Positions 32,275 through 41,410 of a stretch of 62,795 nucleotides of DNA are shown one piece after another. Within the stretch, counting starts at the first letter, position 1; every line of letters begins with the position of its first letter. A model generated the notes under the pieces. That model searched no databases, was not told where the DNA came from, and worked only from the letters and a program-made list of their open reading frames with translations. A program made the position numbers and the translations under genes. Origin of the DNA: Candidatus Thorarchaeota archaeon (GTDB lineage Archaea > Asgardarchaeota > Thorarchaeia > Thorarchaeales > Thorarchaeaceae); NCBI GenBank assembly GCA_018335335.1, contig JAGXKG010000007.1, positions 1 to 62,795 on the forward strand. The letters are read 5' to 3'.

Positions 32275-33617
32275 GCTCTATTTTTCGGATGATTCTTCAT
32301 CAGTTCGCGCATGACCACAGTTGCATAACTGCCTCTTCTCAGTTTGAAACTTATCCGTAGATTTTGCTGTATAGATTCGATTTCCAAATCCACAGGCTTG
32401 ATTGATATTGGATGAAGCCCGCCCGGAGAGCTCAATTCATCCATATGACGATTATGGAAATCTCGCAATGATACACCTTCCTCATCAAGGAGTTTCATCA
32501 GGAGGTCTGTCTGGGGACAGGGAGGGAGTTTTGTGGAATAGCCAGGCAATGGAGCGGCAACCATGTATTTGCCACTCTCAACGAGGGCACGCTTCTCTTC
32601 CAGACTCCGCTCTGTCACGAACAACCAAGTATCTCTTCCTGAGTGAGGTTCATCGCGGAGAACCATAAAGTCTCCTGTAACTGGTTTATCAATAGGAATT
32701 CCCTTCTCAGCTCTACGACTTACAAGCAGATTGAACAAGTAGGACTGGTAAGAATGAACAAAAAGGGTCTGAATTCGTGGTGGTATTTTTGTGAAAGCTC
32801 CGCGGTAATCTTCCAGGTTTTCTGATAGGTAGTCCATTGCACTCTTTTCATAACGGAGATAATCCGGAAATGCCTCGATTATCTCATCAGTAGGTATCAG
32901 ATCATCTGTTAGAGCTTCTCTCGCTTCCATGAGTTCATCGGATTCGTACTCACTAGGTGTCACCAGGAGTTCTTCCAATGCTCCTTTGAAATCCCGATTG
33001 ACAAGGTGTTTTCCGATGATATGAGAATTCGGACGTGTTACTCCAAAACGTTGGACACCAAAATAATTCAAAATCGGTTTGTTTCGTAGCTGTTCTGCAT
33101 ACTCTAGTGCCTCCTCGTATTCAACTTCAGGATTGCGAAGAACCAAAGTGAATCGGTTTCCCCATAAATCCCCGATTTGAATTTGATGACGACAGTACTG
33201 AAAATTGCGGAGTTCAATGTTATGAAGCTCAATCTCAGATAGATCATCTACAGAAGAAGCAGGTATTGACATAATTTGTGCCGTTATTGCACGTTTGTCC
33301 TTCAGGCCAGCATATGAAACCATCTGCCACGGCAGACTAAGGGAAGAAGCAAGTATTCTAGCAACATCAGTGGTATTAAGACCAATTTTCTGCATGGTGA
33401 AACAAATAAAGCGCGCTTTCTCTCCAGGAATCGACACGAATTTCTCAGGAACTGCTTCATCTCCGAAAGGCTGTACTTCTATCACTTCCTTCTGGGTGGT
33501 GATTTCTTCTACAACGAAATCTTCGTAACGATCTTTCAGTTTGCCACCAATCCCAGGAAAATCAGTAGAATAGAAGCGCATACCAAGTCTCTGTTCGAAG
33601 GGAAGCCCTGGCCGCAT
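32271..33617 (-). CDS. truD: tRNA pseudouridine synthase TruD
   Basis: A 448-residue enzyme that isomerises U13 in tRNA. The catalytic aspartate is D107 in SYAGLKDKRAITAQ. Other TruD motifs: YEDFVVEEI, GDLWGNRFTLVLRN, ILNYFGVQRFG, and HSYQSYLFNLLVS. Its length fits archaeal/eukaryotic TruD/Pus7. The gene ends 4 bases into the 3' end of the convergent NusA-like gene and starts 10 bases after pth2, a common archaeal pairing. Confidence 0.95.
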   Translation of the reverse strand: MRPGLPFEQRLGMRFYSTDFPGIGGKLKDRYEDFVVEEITTQKEVIEVQPFGDEAVPEKFVSIPGEKARFICFTMQKIGLNTTDVARILASSLSLPWQMVSYAGLKDKRAITAQIMSIPASSVDDLSEIELHNIELRNFQYCRHQIQIGDLWGNRFTLVLRNPEVEYEEALEYAEQLRNKPILNYFGVQRFGVTRPNSHIIGKHLVNRDFKGALEELLVTPSEYESDELMEAREALTDDLIPTDEIIEAFPDYLRYEKSAMDYLSENLEDYRGAFTKIPPRIQTLFVHSYQSYLFNLLVSRRAEKGIPIDKPVTGDFMVLRDEPHSGRDTWLFVTERSLEEKRALVESGKYMVAAPLPGYSTKLPPCPQTDLLMKLLDEEGVSLRDFHNRHMDELSSPGGLHPISIKPVDLEIESIQQNLRISFKLRRGSYATVVMRELMKNHPKNRA

Positions 33618-33627
33618 AGATAATCAC

Positions 33628-33987
33628 TCAAAGTAGCTTCAGAGAACCGGTAATCTTGTCGATGTCGTGATTTGGTGCCGGTCCGATTCCCAGTACAGTT
33701 GCAGTACCCGGCGATAGCTGTGTCATTCCTGCATCACGAACAAGATAGTGAGAGATATTGTAACTGTTTGCTTGATTCTTGAGATCTATCAAAGCATCCA
33801 TAGAATCAACCTGGACAGTTATTTTCTTTTGACCACCATTCAGCCAAGCTTTCCAAGCATCAGGACTCTTCTTGCGAGCTGCTTCAGCTGCACTAACTGC
33901 GCCGTGTGCAGTCTGAACTGCAATTTTCCCCACACTCATGCCCAAATCGGTCCGTACCGCCATAACCTGCTTGTATTGGTTAGTCAT
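33628..33987 (-). CDS. pth2: Peptidyl-tRNA hydrolase, Pth2 type
   Basis: A 119-residue enzyme that frees tRNA from dropped-off peptidyl-tRNA. Family motifs: YKQVMAVRTDLGMSVGKIAVQTAHG (read in two pieces), AWLNGGQKKITVQVDS, and HYLVRDAGMTQLSPGTATVLGIGPAP. Key residues K, H and D typical of Pth2 are present. It is upstream of and likely co-transcribed with truD. Confidence 0.96.
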   Translation of the reverse strand: MTNQYKQVMAVRTDLGMSVGKIAVQTAHGAVSAAEAARKKSPDAWKAWLNGGQKKITVQVDSMDALIDLKNQANSYNISHYLVRDAGMTQLSPGTATVLGIGPAPNHDIDKITGSLKLL

Positions 33988-34077
33988 TTTCAGTACCCTT
34001 CTGGAAGATAATGATATGAAAAGCCATTGGTACAGTTAAAAAAGGGTATCATATCACCTCTTTCACAGGTAGTTCCA

Positions 34078-35283
34078 TTGAAAGCCGATGTCGTAGTGGT
34101 TGGCGCAGGGCCATCAGGTCTCATTGCAGCCAGAGAAGTCGCACGCCATGGATACGACGTGTTGGTTCTGGAAGAGCATCCGAGAATCGGGATACCAGAT
34201 CATTGTGCAGGATTGCTTAGCACAACTGGTCTTGATTCTCTTGATTTGGATCCACCAGATAGTGTTGTCCAGAATAACGTGCACGGAGCAAGGATGTACG
34301 CACCAGACGGAACCGAATTGACAATCAGCAGAGGTAGAAGAGAAGCGCTGGTGGTAGACAGGCGAGAATTCGATTCATGGTTGGCAAGACGTGCAGAAGA
34401 TGTTGGTGCAAGGATTCTCACAAATACCAAGGCTATTGATGCTACATTGGATTGCAGGAATCATTCCACGGTTTTATGTCAGGAAAATGGGAAGGGCAAA
34501 GAAATCAAGGCAAGAATCATAGTGAATGCAGAGGGGGCGATTGGGCGGTTCTCAAGAGCAATAGGACTTCCTACTGTCAAGCGGTCATCGAAGCTTCCAG
34601 CGTTCCAATATGAGCTCAGAAACGTGCATCTGGATTCCGAGCAAGTTGAAATGTACTATGGGAGGAAATTAGCACCGGGTTTCTTTGCATGGTGTATTCC
34701 GCTTGGAAAGAATCGTGCCAGAGTAGGAATGGCAGCTCAAAGCCAAGTAAGAAAACGGCTCAATTGGGCTGTTCAATATCATCCCATAATCAGCAATAGA
34801 ATCAATGACGGAATGATAAATCGCAAAATGGGGGGAATTGTGTTAGTTGGAACTCCCATATCTAGGACCTATGACGATGGGATACTTGTTATCGGTGATG
34901 CTGCGGGAATCGTGAAAGCTACCACCGGTGGCGGAGTAATCATGGGAGGAAAGGCAGCAAAGATTGCTGGTCGAGTCATAGTTGGAGCACTATCTGAAGG
35001 GAACACGTCAGCCGAGTATCTGAAGAGATACGAGTATTTCTGGAAAAAGGAACTACTGAAAGACCTCTTTGCAATGTATGCTGCTCAGAAAATGATCTCA
35101 CTATTATCGGATCAAGGGCTGAACTTCATTTTCAAAAAGGTGAAAGAGTACGGGCTGATTGATACTATCGAACAACATGGTGATATGGATAGGCAATCCG
35201 AAGTAATTACCCAACTTCTGAAGAATCCACGTATTGCCCTAAGCTTGTTCGGTGTGATGCGCTATATTCAACCGTTCTATTAG
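34078..35283 (+). CDS. Geranylgeranyl reductase family protein
   Basis: A flavoprotein of 401 residues. FAD motif ADVVVVGAGPSGLIAAREV starts at the N-terminus; DHCAGLLS and the second FAD motif LVIGDAAGIVKATTGGGV follow. Family members saturate the isoprenoid chains of archaeal ether lipids. TTG at 34078 is preferred as start: AGGT lies 7 bases upstream and the family begins MKADVVVVGAGP-like. A TTG at 34027 would add 17 residues. Divergent from pth2. Confidence 0.88.
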   Translation: MKADVVVVGAGPSGLIAAREVARHGYDVLVLEEHPRIGIPDHCAGLLSTTGLDSLDLDPPDSVVQNNVHGARMYAPDGTELTISRGRREALVVDRREFDSWLARRAEDVGARILTNTKAIDATLDCRNHSTVLCQENGKGKEIKARIIVNAEGAIGRFSRAIGLPTVKRSSKLPAFQYELRNVHLDSEQVEMYYGRKLAPGFFAWCIPLGKNRARVGMAAQSQVRKRLNWAVQYHPIISNRINDGMINRKMGGIVLVGTPISRTYDDGILVIGDAAGIVKATTGGGVIMGGKAAKIAGRVIVGALSEGNTSAEYLKRYEYFWKKELLKDLFAMYAAQKMISLLSDQGLNFIFKKVKEYGLIDTIEQHGDMDRQSEVITQLLKNPRIALSLFGVMRYIQPFY

Positions 35284-35342
35284 TTGATTGCACAGCTTTA
35301 TGTGTTTACCAAACAGCTAGCCGTTATCAGGATGGCATTAGA

Positions 35343-36713
35343 ATGGTAGAATATGGGAAGATTCTGAAGACTGCATTCCAAGTCTTAGAAGACAAACCCA
35401 TATGCAATCGCTGTCTGGGTAGACAGTTCGCTTGGTTGAGCACAGATAGTGATAATGAAGAACGAGGGTATGCAACCAAGCTGCTCCTATCTATGGTGGC
35501 GGATGATTTCATCCGGACTGGGGAGAACAATAAAGGATACGAAATAGTAAGAATACTGGCGCAAAACGGGATGTTTCAGCCTGCTATATCCCTAGCACAG
35601 AACAACTCGTTGGAGCATGAAGCAGTCGATTATTGTTATCTATGCTCAATCGAAGGAGAATCGGTTTTCTCTCGTATCCCACAGATAACAAAAGAAGTTG
35701 TAGATATAAAAGAGCAAATCGAATTCGATACATATCTGGTTGGTTGTGTACCAGTTCCGAAGCTTGTTGAAAGACAAGATGAGATTAGAGCAAAACACAA
35801 TCTTCTTCATGGAGAACCACTAAAATCTGATTTCAATCGAGAGCTTGGGAAGAGCATCTATGAGGAAACAAAGAAGGAGGTAGAATTCGAACGTCCGGAC
35901 ATTGTGTTCATCTACGAAATGAAAAACAACACCTTTCGCCTTCAGATTAACCCGTTATTCATAAAGGGACGATACAGGAAATTACAGAGGGGAATACCAC
36001 AGAGTAGATGGGATTGCTCACATTGTCGTGGGAAAGGTTGTGAGAAATGCGATGGAACGGGAAGAAAATACCCCAATTCCATTTCCGAGTATATTGGTAT
36101 TCCAACGCAAAAAGCAGCCAAGGGATCTGGCTTCAAGTTCCATGCCGCTGGACGGGAAGATATTGATGCATTGATGCTTCGTACGGGACGTCCCTTTGTT
36201 GTCGAAGTGTCAGAACCACGGAAACGACATCTTGACCTAGAGTCGTTACGAGCAAAAATCAACAGTGCAGCGGAAGGCAAGGTTGAGGTTACAGATTTAG
36301 AGGCGTCAGACAAGAATACTGTTCAGAAATTGAAATCGGAAGCATCAGAGAATATCAAAGAATATGAAGCACTGATTCAAACTGAGGCAGACATAGAAGA
36401 GAGCTTGTTAGCCGAAGCAGGGAAGAATCTCTCTGATATCACGATTGAGCAAAGAACTCCAAACCGAGTATCTCACAGAAGAAGCGATTTGGTCAGAGAG
36501 AAGCGAATATATGAAGTGAAACTCGAGAAAACCGGAGAAAAGAAGTTGAGAGGCTTCTTCAAGGTTCAGGGCGGGACATATGTCAAGGAGCTGATTTCGG
36601 GCGATGAAGGCAGAACCAAACCCTCCCTAACCGAAGAGCTGGGAACAATGTGCATGTGTGAGAAGCTTAATGTTGTTGCAATACACGGCTTGCCCGCAGA
36701 CCATAATCCTTAA
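35343..36713 (+). CDS. pus10: tRNA pseudouridine synthase Pus10
   Basis: A 456-residue enzyme that makes pseudouridine 54 and/or 55 in archaeal tRNA. Two zinc-binding segments are present: CNRCLG near residue 21, and CSHCRGKGCEKC from C225. The catalytic region is AAGREDIDALMLRTGRPFVV (about 266-285) with the aspartate in DID. The C-terminal part has VQGGTYVKELISGDEGRTKP, typical of pseudouridine synthases. It opens a block with eL21, rpoF, DUF655, ksgA and hemK. Confidence 0.95.
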   Translation: MVEYGKILKTAFQVLEDKPICNRCLGRQFAWLSTDSDNEERGYATKLLLSMVADDFIRTGENNKGYEIVRILAQNGMFQPAISLAQNNSLEHEAVDYCYLCSIEGESVFSRIPQITKEVVDIKEQIEFDTYLVGCVPVPKLVERQDEIRAKHNLLHGEPLKSDFNRELGKSIYEETKKEVEFERPDIVFIYEMKNNTFRLQINPLFIKGRYRKLQRGIPQSRWDCSHCRGKGCEKCDGTGRKYPNSISEYIGIPTQKAAKGSGFKFHAAGREDIDALMLRTGRPFVVEVSEPRKRHLDLESLRAKINSAAEGKVEVTDLEASDKNTVQKLKSEASENIKEYEALIQTEADIEESLLAEAGKNLSDITIEQRTPNRVSHRRSDLVREKRIYEVKLEKTGEKKLRGFFKVQGGTYVKELISGDEGRTKPSLTEELGTMCMCEKLNVVAIHGLPADHNP

Positions 36714-36807
36714 GTCAGGAACTGAAAAGCCCCTTGACAGGCCTCGGGTAATCAGATGTGGTCATATCCAGAAATCCGAGATTAAGTCCAACAACGAGAT
36801 GATAGCG

Positions 36808-37104
36808 ATGGTCAAAAAGAGCCATGGATTTCGCAGAAGAACACGAAAGCTCATGACAAAGAAAGTGAGAGATAAGGGTCAACAGCCCGTTAGTCAGGTT
36901 TTGATTGACTACGAAGTGGGACAGAGAGTTGATATCATCATCGATCCTGCAGTACACAAGGGGATGCCACATTACAGATATCATGGACGAACTGGTGAAG
37001 TTGTAGAGAAGAGAGGCAGGGGAATTGTTGTTGAAGTCAACTTAGGGAAAAAACAGAAGACACTTATTGTTCGACCCGAACATCTAAGGCCATCAAAGAG
37101 CTGA
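36808..37104 (+). CDS. rpl21e: 50S ribosomal protein eL21
   Basis: A 98-residue basic protein: VKKSHGFRRRTRKLMTKKVRDKG at the N-terminus, then VGQRVDIIIDPAVHKGMPHYRYHGRTGEVV and a basic tail. ATG 36808 gives the family N-terminus. GAGATGAT lies just upstream. It is the second gene of the conserved archaeal pus10-eL21-rpoF order. Confidence 0.96.
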   Translation: MVKKSHGFRRRTRKLMTKKVRDKGQQPVSQVLIDYEVGQRVDIIIDPAVHKGMPHYRYHGRTGEVVEKRGRGIVVEVNLGKKQKTLIVRPEHLRPSKS

Positions 37105-37114
37105 GGGGTTGCAA

Positions 37115-37450
37115 ATGCCGAGGGAAGTTACAGATAGGCGTGAGATATCACTGCCACAAGTCAAGAAAATCCTGAGAAAAAGGAAGAAAAAGGGCGATTT
37201 GTCTTTTCAACAGACCATAACTATGGAACATGCCAGACTCTTTTCCAAGATGGCTCCAGCAGTAGCGCGCGATTTCATCAAAAGAATGCATGATAAATAT
37301 GAAATCGATAGACCTACGGCTGTGCAGATAGCCAATATAGCACCTACTTCCTTGGAAGAGCTCCGCAGCATACTCGGAAGGCATTACACAGGCCTTAGTG
37401 AGGAAGAAATGATCGAAATCGTAGATTATGTGAAGAAGAAACGGAAGTAA
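37115..37450 (+). CDS. rpoF: RNA polymerase subunit Rpo4 (RpoF)
   Basis: A 111-residue homologue of eukaryotic Rpb4, forming the polymerase stalk with Rpo7. Features: EISLPQVKKILRKRKKKG, the helix HARLFSKMAP, and AVQIANIAPTSLEELRSILG, the HRDC-like element. ATG 37115 sits 6 bases behind GAGGGG and near the stop of eL21, indicating coupled translation. Confidence 0.94.
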   Translation: MPREVTDRREISLPQVKKILRKRKKKGDLSFQQTITMEHARLFSKMAPAVARDFIKRMHDKYEIDRPTAVQIANIAPTSLEELRSILGRHYTGLSEEEMIEIVDYVKKKRK

Positions 37451-37571
37451 ACTCTTCTGCAAGTCGTATACAAGCGATTATTGTGTAGATGAAGTGTGGC
37501 CCGATTGACTTTTATTGATAGTTGATGCACTGCTGCTTGGTGCACCACGTTACGAATTGGATGGAACCGCT

Positions 37572-38144
37572 ATGGAAGATACACGACCCAAGAAATACGA
37601 GAGTCATGCGTATGTCTTAGCAGTCGCACAACCACAGGGGTTTCGCCGAGATTCGAGAGATAGTGCGCCAGTGGTACAAGGATTAGGTGAGACATACTTC
37701 ACGCTTCTAGAGATGGTTCCACGGCGTAACGTGAAATTTGGTACGGGAGAACGCATTTCACTAAAGAAAGGCACAAGAAGCAAGATTGATCATGTCAAGA
37801 GGAGAATATCCTACGAGGATTTGACAGCTGAAAGCAAGTCCGAACTCCCACTTGTTGTCGAGATTATTGTAACCAAACACGAAGCGAAGTTTGTCAAATG
37901 GTACAACCAAGCAAATCCAATTACCACAAGATTGCACTCACTACAGCTCCTGCCCGGAGTCGGTCAAGCATTAATGTGGGCAATAATCGAAGAGCGGAAA
38001 AAAGAGCCATTCAAAAGCTTCGATGATATAGCTGAACGAACAAAGCTTCAAAGCGCAAAGAAAGCAATCAAAGAGAGAATTATCGAAGAACTGGAAGGGG
38101 ATGTTAAGCGCTGGCTCTTCGTTAGACCACCTGTCCGAGAATAG
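37572..38144 (+). CDS. DUF655 protein with helix-hairpin-helix
   Basis: An archaeal DUF655 protein of 190 residues. The N-terminal beta domain (SHAYVLAVAQPQGF, ETYFTLLEMVPRR, RISLKKGTRSKI) resembles an OB-like RNA-binding unit; the C-terminus has a helix-hairpin-helix (SLQLLPGVGQALMWAIIEER, then FKSFDDIAERT). Almost always between rpoF and ksgA in archaea, consistent with a translation or rRNA role. ATG 37572 is chosen; TTG 37515 is an alternative but overlaps a likely promoter (TTTTATTG near 37508). Confidence 0.85.
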   Translation: MEDTRPKKYESHAYVLAVAQPQGFRRDSRDSAPVVQGLGETYFTLLEMVPRRNVKFGTGERISLKKGTRSKIDHVKRRISYEDLTAESKSELPLVVEIIVTKHEAKFVKWYNQANPITTRLHSLQLLPGVGQALMWAIIEERKKEPFKSFDDIAERTKLQSAKKAIKERIIEELEGDVKRWLFVRPPVRE

Positions 38145-38169
38145 AGACGTATTTCTTGTGTATGGGTGA

Positions 38170-39036
38170 ATGTTTTTGTCTGAAAAGAGAATAAAATCCC
38201 TTTTGCGGAAGTATGGCGTTAGACCGAGTCGCAATGCAGGCCAGAACTTCTTGACGGATAGTAGAATTGCCAATCGAATGATCAATGCAGCCCATTTAGA
38301 AAAGAGTGACCGTGTTCTTGAGATAGGAGGGGGATTAGGCACGGTAACCCGGTGGATTGCTAAAGCAGCAGGAGAAACATGGGTAGTTGAGATTGAAAGA
38401 GGTTTGGTTAAAGCTCTTCGAGACTCGTTGAGGAACTATGAGGGAGTACATATCATCCATGGTAACTTCCTAGAAATAGACCTACCTCCAGTCAACAAAA
38501 TTGTCTCAAATCTTCCGTATAATATATCCTCGAAAGCAATCTTTCGGATACTAGAGGAAATGGAAATAGAGGTGGCAGTACTGATGTTTCAAAAGGAATT
38601 TGCCGAGAGATTGACTGCAGAACCATCAAGCAGGGCATTCTCAAGACTTACTCTCAATGTTCAATATCATGCAGAAGTTGAATACCTCGAAACGGTTCCA
38701 GCTGAAAAATTCTATCCCACTCCAGCTGTTGATTCTGCGATTGTTAGAATCGCTCCTCAAAGGAGAAAAGTAAAGGCTAAGGATTATGCCGTTTTCAAGT
38801 GGCTGCTGCGAGGTGTCTATCTGTTTCCTAAGAAGCAATTTGGTAAAGCTCTCAGAATGTGGCTAGAAAACCTTGAGGAGGATCCAGCGTTAGCGGTAAG
38901 GATGCTGTCTGAAGTTGAACCAGAAATTGACAGAAATAGAAGACTAAGGTCCATCTCCCTTGAAGAATTGATAGCACTGTCAGATATCCTTACACACATG
39001 ATAGATGAGGGGCTGCTTGAAGGACCAGTAGAGTGA
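38170..39036 (+). CDS. ksgA: rRNA adenine dimethyltransferase KsgA/Dim1
   Basis: A 288-residue methyltransferase that dimethylates two adjacent adenosines near the 3' end of 16S rRNA. NAGQNFLTD (22-30) is the family opening; SAM motif I is EIGGGLGTVT (51-60); the catalytic motif IV is SNLPYNIS (113-120); FYPTPAVDSAIVR is the C-terminal signature. Full length with no unusual features. It is followed 6 bases later by the HemK-like gene. Confidence 0.96.
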   Translation: MFLSEKRIKSLLRKYGVRPSRNAGQNFLTDSRIANRMINAAHLEKSDRVLEIGGGLGTVTRWIAKAAGETWVVEIERGLVKALRDSLRNYEGVHIIHGNFLEIDLPPVNKIVSNLPYNISSKAIFRILEEMEIEVAVLMFQKEFAERLTAEPSSRAFSRLTLNVQYHAEVEYLETVPAEKFYPTPAVDSAIVRIAPQRRKVKAKDYAVFKWLLRGVYLFPKKQFGKALRMWLENLEEDPALAVRMLSEVEPEIDRNRRLRSISLEELIALSDILTHMIDEGLLEGPVE

Positions 39037-39042
39037 TCACAG

Positions 39043-39630
39043 TTGGAAGACACAGACCTTGATATTGTCGTATATGAAGGGGTCTACGCTCCGGCTGAGG
39101 ATACATATCTACTCCTGGATTCCCTCGAAATTGATGATTACGATTATGTTCTGGAAATCGGTTGTGGTTCTGGGCTCGTAACGACTGCAGTTGCTCGAGT
39201 TGCCTCAAGAGTTGTAGCCACGGATATATCCAGACTTGCTTTAAAAAATACAAGACGGAATCTGAAGGTAAATATCGGAAGACGCAATTGGAGCCTCCTG
39301 CAAACGGATTTATTATCTTCATTTAGAAATGTTTATGATTTTTCTGTGATATTATTCAATCCGCCTTATATTCCCAAAGATACGGAGAGAACAGCGCTAG
39401 ATAGTGCATTTATCGGTGGTGAAAGTGGAATAGAGCTCACCGTCGAATTTCTGAAACAGGCAAAGCAGAGAAGCTGCGAGGGGGGTACAGTCTATACTAT
39501 CGCTTCATCAGTTGCAGATGTAGATGGACTTTTGAGAAACATAGATGAGCTTGGTTTGGAATTTGAAATAATCAAGCGAAAGCGTATGTTCTTTGAAGAA
39601 CTCCTTCTGTTGAAGATAGCAATTCGTTAA
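39043..39630 (+). CDS. HemK/Mtq2-like release-factor glutamine methyltransferase
   Basis: A 195-residue single-domain enzyme. SAM motif EIGCGSG (38-44), motif IV NPPYIP (106-111), the signature of N-methyltransferases acting on glutamine or nucleobases. Archaeal/eukaryotic Mtq2 methylates the GGQ loop glutamine of aRF1/eRF1 with Trm112. Its place beside ksgA is conserved. The start is TTG at 39043; the protein then opens near YAPAEDTYLLL, as in the family. Confidence 0.9.
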   Translation: MEDTDLDIVVYEGVYAPAEDTYLLLDSLEIDDYDYVLEIGCGSGLVTTAVARVASRVVATDISRLALKNTRRNLKVNIGRRNWSLLQTDLLSSFRNVYDFSVILFNPPYIPKDTERTALDSAFIGGESGIELTVEFLKQAKQRSCEGGTVYTIASSVADVDGLLRNIDELGLEFEIIKRKRMFFEELLLLKIAIR

Positions 39631-39710
39631 TATCATAAAAGACAACCGTTTTATTGATAGATTAGTTCGACCAGAAGAGTAGCTCAGATAGTTATAGAGG
39701 TATGTCAGGT

Positions 39711-40496
39711 ATGTCAGACAAGGAAAATGAGAATGAATCCACGAAAGAAGATGAATCTGAAATCGTAGAAGAGAACGGGCTTGTATACGTGGATTATGTA
39801 GGTAGGACCAAGGAAGATGGTGAAATCTTTGACCTGACCCTTGAAGATGTCGCAAAAGAGGAAGGCATCTATAACGATGAAGAGAGCTACAAGCCAATGC
39901 TCGTAGCAATTGGGAAAAACTGGTTGCTACCAGCACTGGAGGAAGAGCTTGTAGGAATGAAAGTAGGAAAATCCAAGACCGTAGAGATTCCGCCTGAAGA
40001 TGCCGCTGGGCAGAGGGATCCAGACAAAATCAAGCTGGTTTCAAAACGGCAACTCCAAAAACAAGGTGTAAGTCCTAGAAAAGGTGCAAGAGTAGAAGTT
40101 GGGCGACAGAAGGGAATAATAACTAATGTCCTCGGCAGACGAGTGCGTGTAGATTTCAACAGCCCGTTAGCCGGAAAGACGCTTGTTTTTGACGTGACGG
40201 TAAAAGGTATTGTTTCCGGCGACATCGACAAAATCAAAGCGGTCATCAAAAGACGAATTCCTGGTTTACCTGAAGACAAATACGATGCTCGCATAGAAGG
40301 AAAAACAGTATATGTTCAGTTGCCAAAGGAATCCAGATACATTGAGAACGTACAGTATGCAGAAATCGGCATAGCTAGGGATACCTTGAAGGTAATTGAG
40401 GAAGCTGAAGAGGTCAAAATAGTCATCACCTATGAGCGTCCTGAAGAACCCAAACAGGAAGAAGAAACAGAAGAAGATGAAGAAAACGAAGAATAG
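39711..40496 (+). CDS. FKBP-type peptidyl-prolyl isomerase (SlyD-like)
   Basis: A 261-residue protein: a charged N-terminal tail, an FKBP domain (VYVDYVGRTKEDGEIFDLT, LVAIGKNWLLPALEEELVGM, VEIPPEDAAG), with an inserted flap domain (RRVRVDFNSPLAGKTLVFDV), then a C-terminal extension (about 80 residues) ending in an acidic tail. The same architecture is seen in long archaeal FKBPs. It is likely a cytosolic folding helper. ATG 39711 is preferred over 39702 because GAGGT lies 9 bases before it. Confidence 0.9.
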   Translation: MSDKENENESTKEDESEIVEENGLVYVDYVGRTKEDGEIFDLTLEDVAKEEGIYNDEESYKPMLVAIGKNWLLPALEEELVGMKVGKSKTVEIPPEDAAGQRDPDKIKLVSKRQLQKQGVSPRKGARVEVGRQKGIITNVLGRRVRVDFNSPLAGKTLVFDVTVKGIVSGDIDKIKAVIKRRIPGLPEDKYDARIEGKTVYVQLPKESRYIENVQYAEIGIARDTLKVIEEAEEVKIVITYERPEEPKQEEETEEDEENEE

Positions 40497-40562
40497 GCGT
40501 CGGAGAGATGAACCGGGTTACCGCATTCTATCCCGTAGAAGCAAAAGTACCATGAGAAAAGG

Positions 40563-40570
40563 TTTTAATA
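40563..40570 (+). promoter_or_regulatory. TATA box of the proteasome beta gene
   Basis: TTTTAATA preceded by AAAAGG (BRE-like) lies about 75 bases upstream of the ATG. Predicted leader is about 50 bases. Confidence 0.4.
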
Positions 40571-40639
40571 GTGAAATCTAAACGCGTTAATCGTCACTAG
40601 TTCTCCAAGGCCTAGTCTTGTTAGGGAGATAATTACAAA

Positions 40640-41287
40640 ATGCAAGAACATAGACAGTCCCCGAAGGAACCAGAATCCCTGAAAACTGGTACTACTACTG
40701 TTGGCTTAGTTGGAAAAGACGCAGCCGTTTTGGCTAGCGATCAGAGAGCCACCATAGGTTATCTGGTGGCGAGCAAGACAGCGAAGAAAATCCACAAGAT
40801 AACAGATAGAATTGGTGCCACAATCGCAGGATCAGTAGCAGATGCACAGTCGATAATTGATCTGTTGCAGGCTGAATCAAAGCTTTTTGAAATCCAGCGA
40901 GGGAGGGACATGCGAGTGAAATCACTGGCACGTCTGCTGAGCAACATAATGTTCCAAGGTAGGGGCTTATACGTTCTGCAATGCATAGTTGGAGGATATG
41001 ACAGTAATGGCCCACAGGTTTACTACAATGACTTTGTTGGTGCCATCCTTTCAGATGATTACACCGCCACAGGATCCGGTTCGCCGGTAGCCTTTGGTGT
41101 TCTCGAATCGGAGTATAAAGAAGGACTTACGAAAAACAAAGCCATCAAATTAGGCGTTCGTGCAATAGGTGCTGCAATCGAAAGAGATGCAGCCAGCGGG
41201 AATGCCATCCTTGCAAGTGTGATTGACAAGGACGGCTATCAAGAAGTTCCACAGGATAAGATCAAAAAAATCTGGAAATCTAAATAG
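40640..41287 (+). CDS. psmB: 20S proteasome beta subunit
   Basis: A 215-residue N-terminal nucleophile protease subunit. A 17-residue propeptide ends in G before catalytic T18 (TTTVGLVGKDAAVLASD); the mature Asp17 (D34) and Lys33 (K50, in SKTAKK) are present. The rest follows the family to GVRAIGAAIERDAASGNAI. It forms the inner rings of the archaeal proteasome. A PAC2-type possible assembly factor is encoded at 23 kb. Confidence 0.96.
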   Translation: MQEHRQSPKEPESLKTGTTTVGLVGKDAAVLASDQRATIGYLVASKTAKKIHKITDRIGATIAGSVADAQSIIDLLQAESKLFEIQRGRDMRVKSLARLLSNIMFQGRGLYVLQCIVGGYDSNGPQVYYNDFVGAILSDDYTATGSGSPVAFGVLESEYKEGLTKNKAIKLGVRAIGAAIERDAASGNAILASVIDKDGYQEVPQDKIKKIWKSK

Positions 41288-41410
41288 GAGCTTGCGTAAA
41301 TCCGGATATCCACTCCTAGCTCCAGTTCCTTTTCGGCTCTGGGGTACTCTCTATACCTTGGATAACTAGCGCATATAGTATTACCACTCAAATTGTGAAG
41401 TGACTTTAGA

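Noticed and set aside
36658-36807. Long extension before eL21
   Set aside because: It overlaps the end of pus10 in another frame and is not part of the eL21 family.
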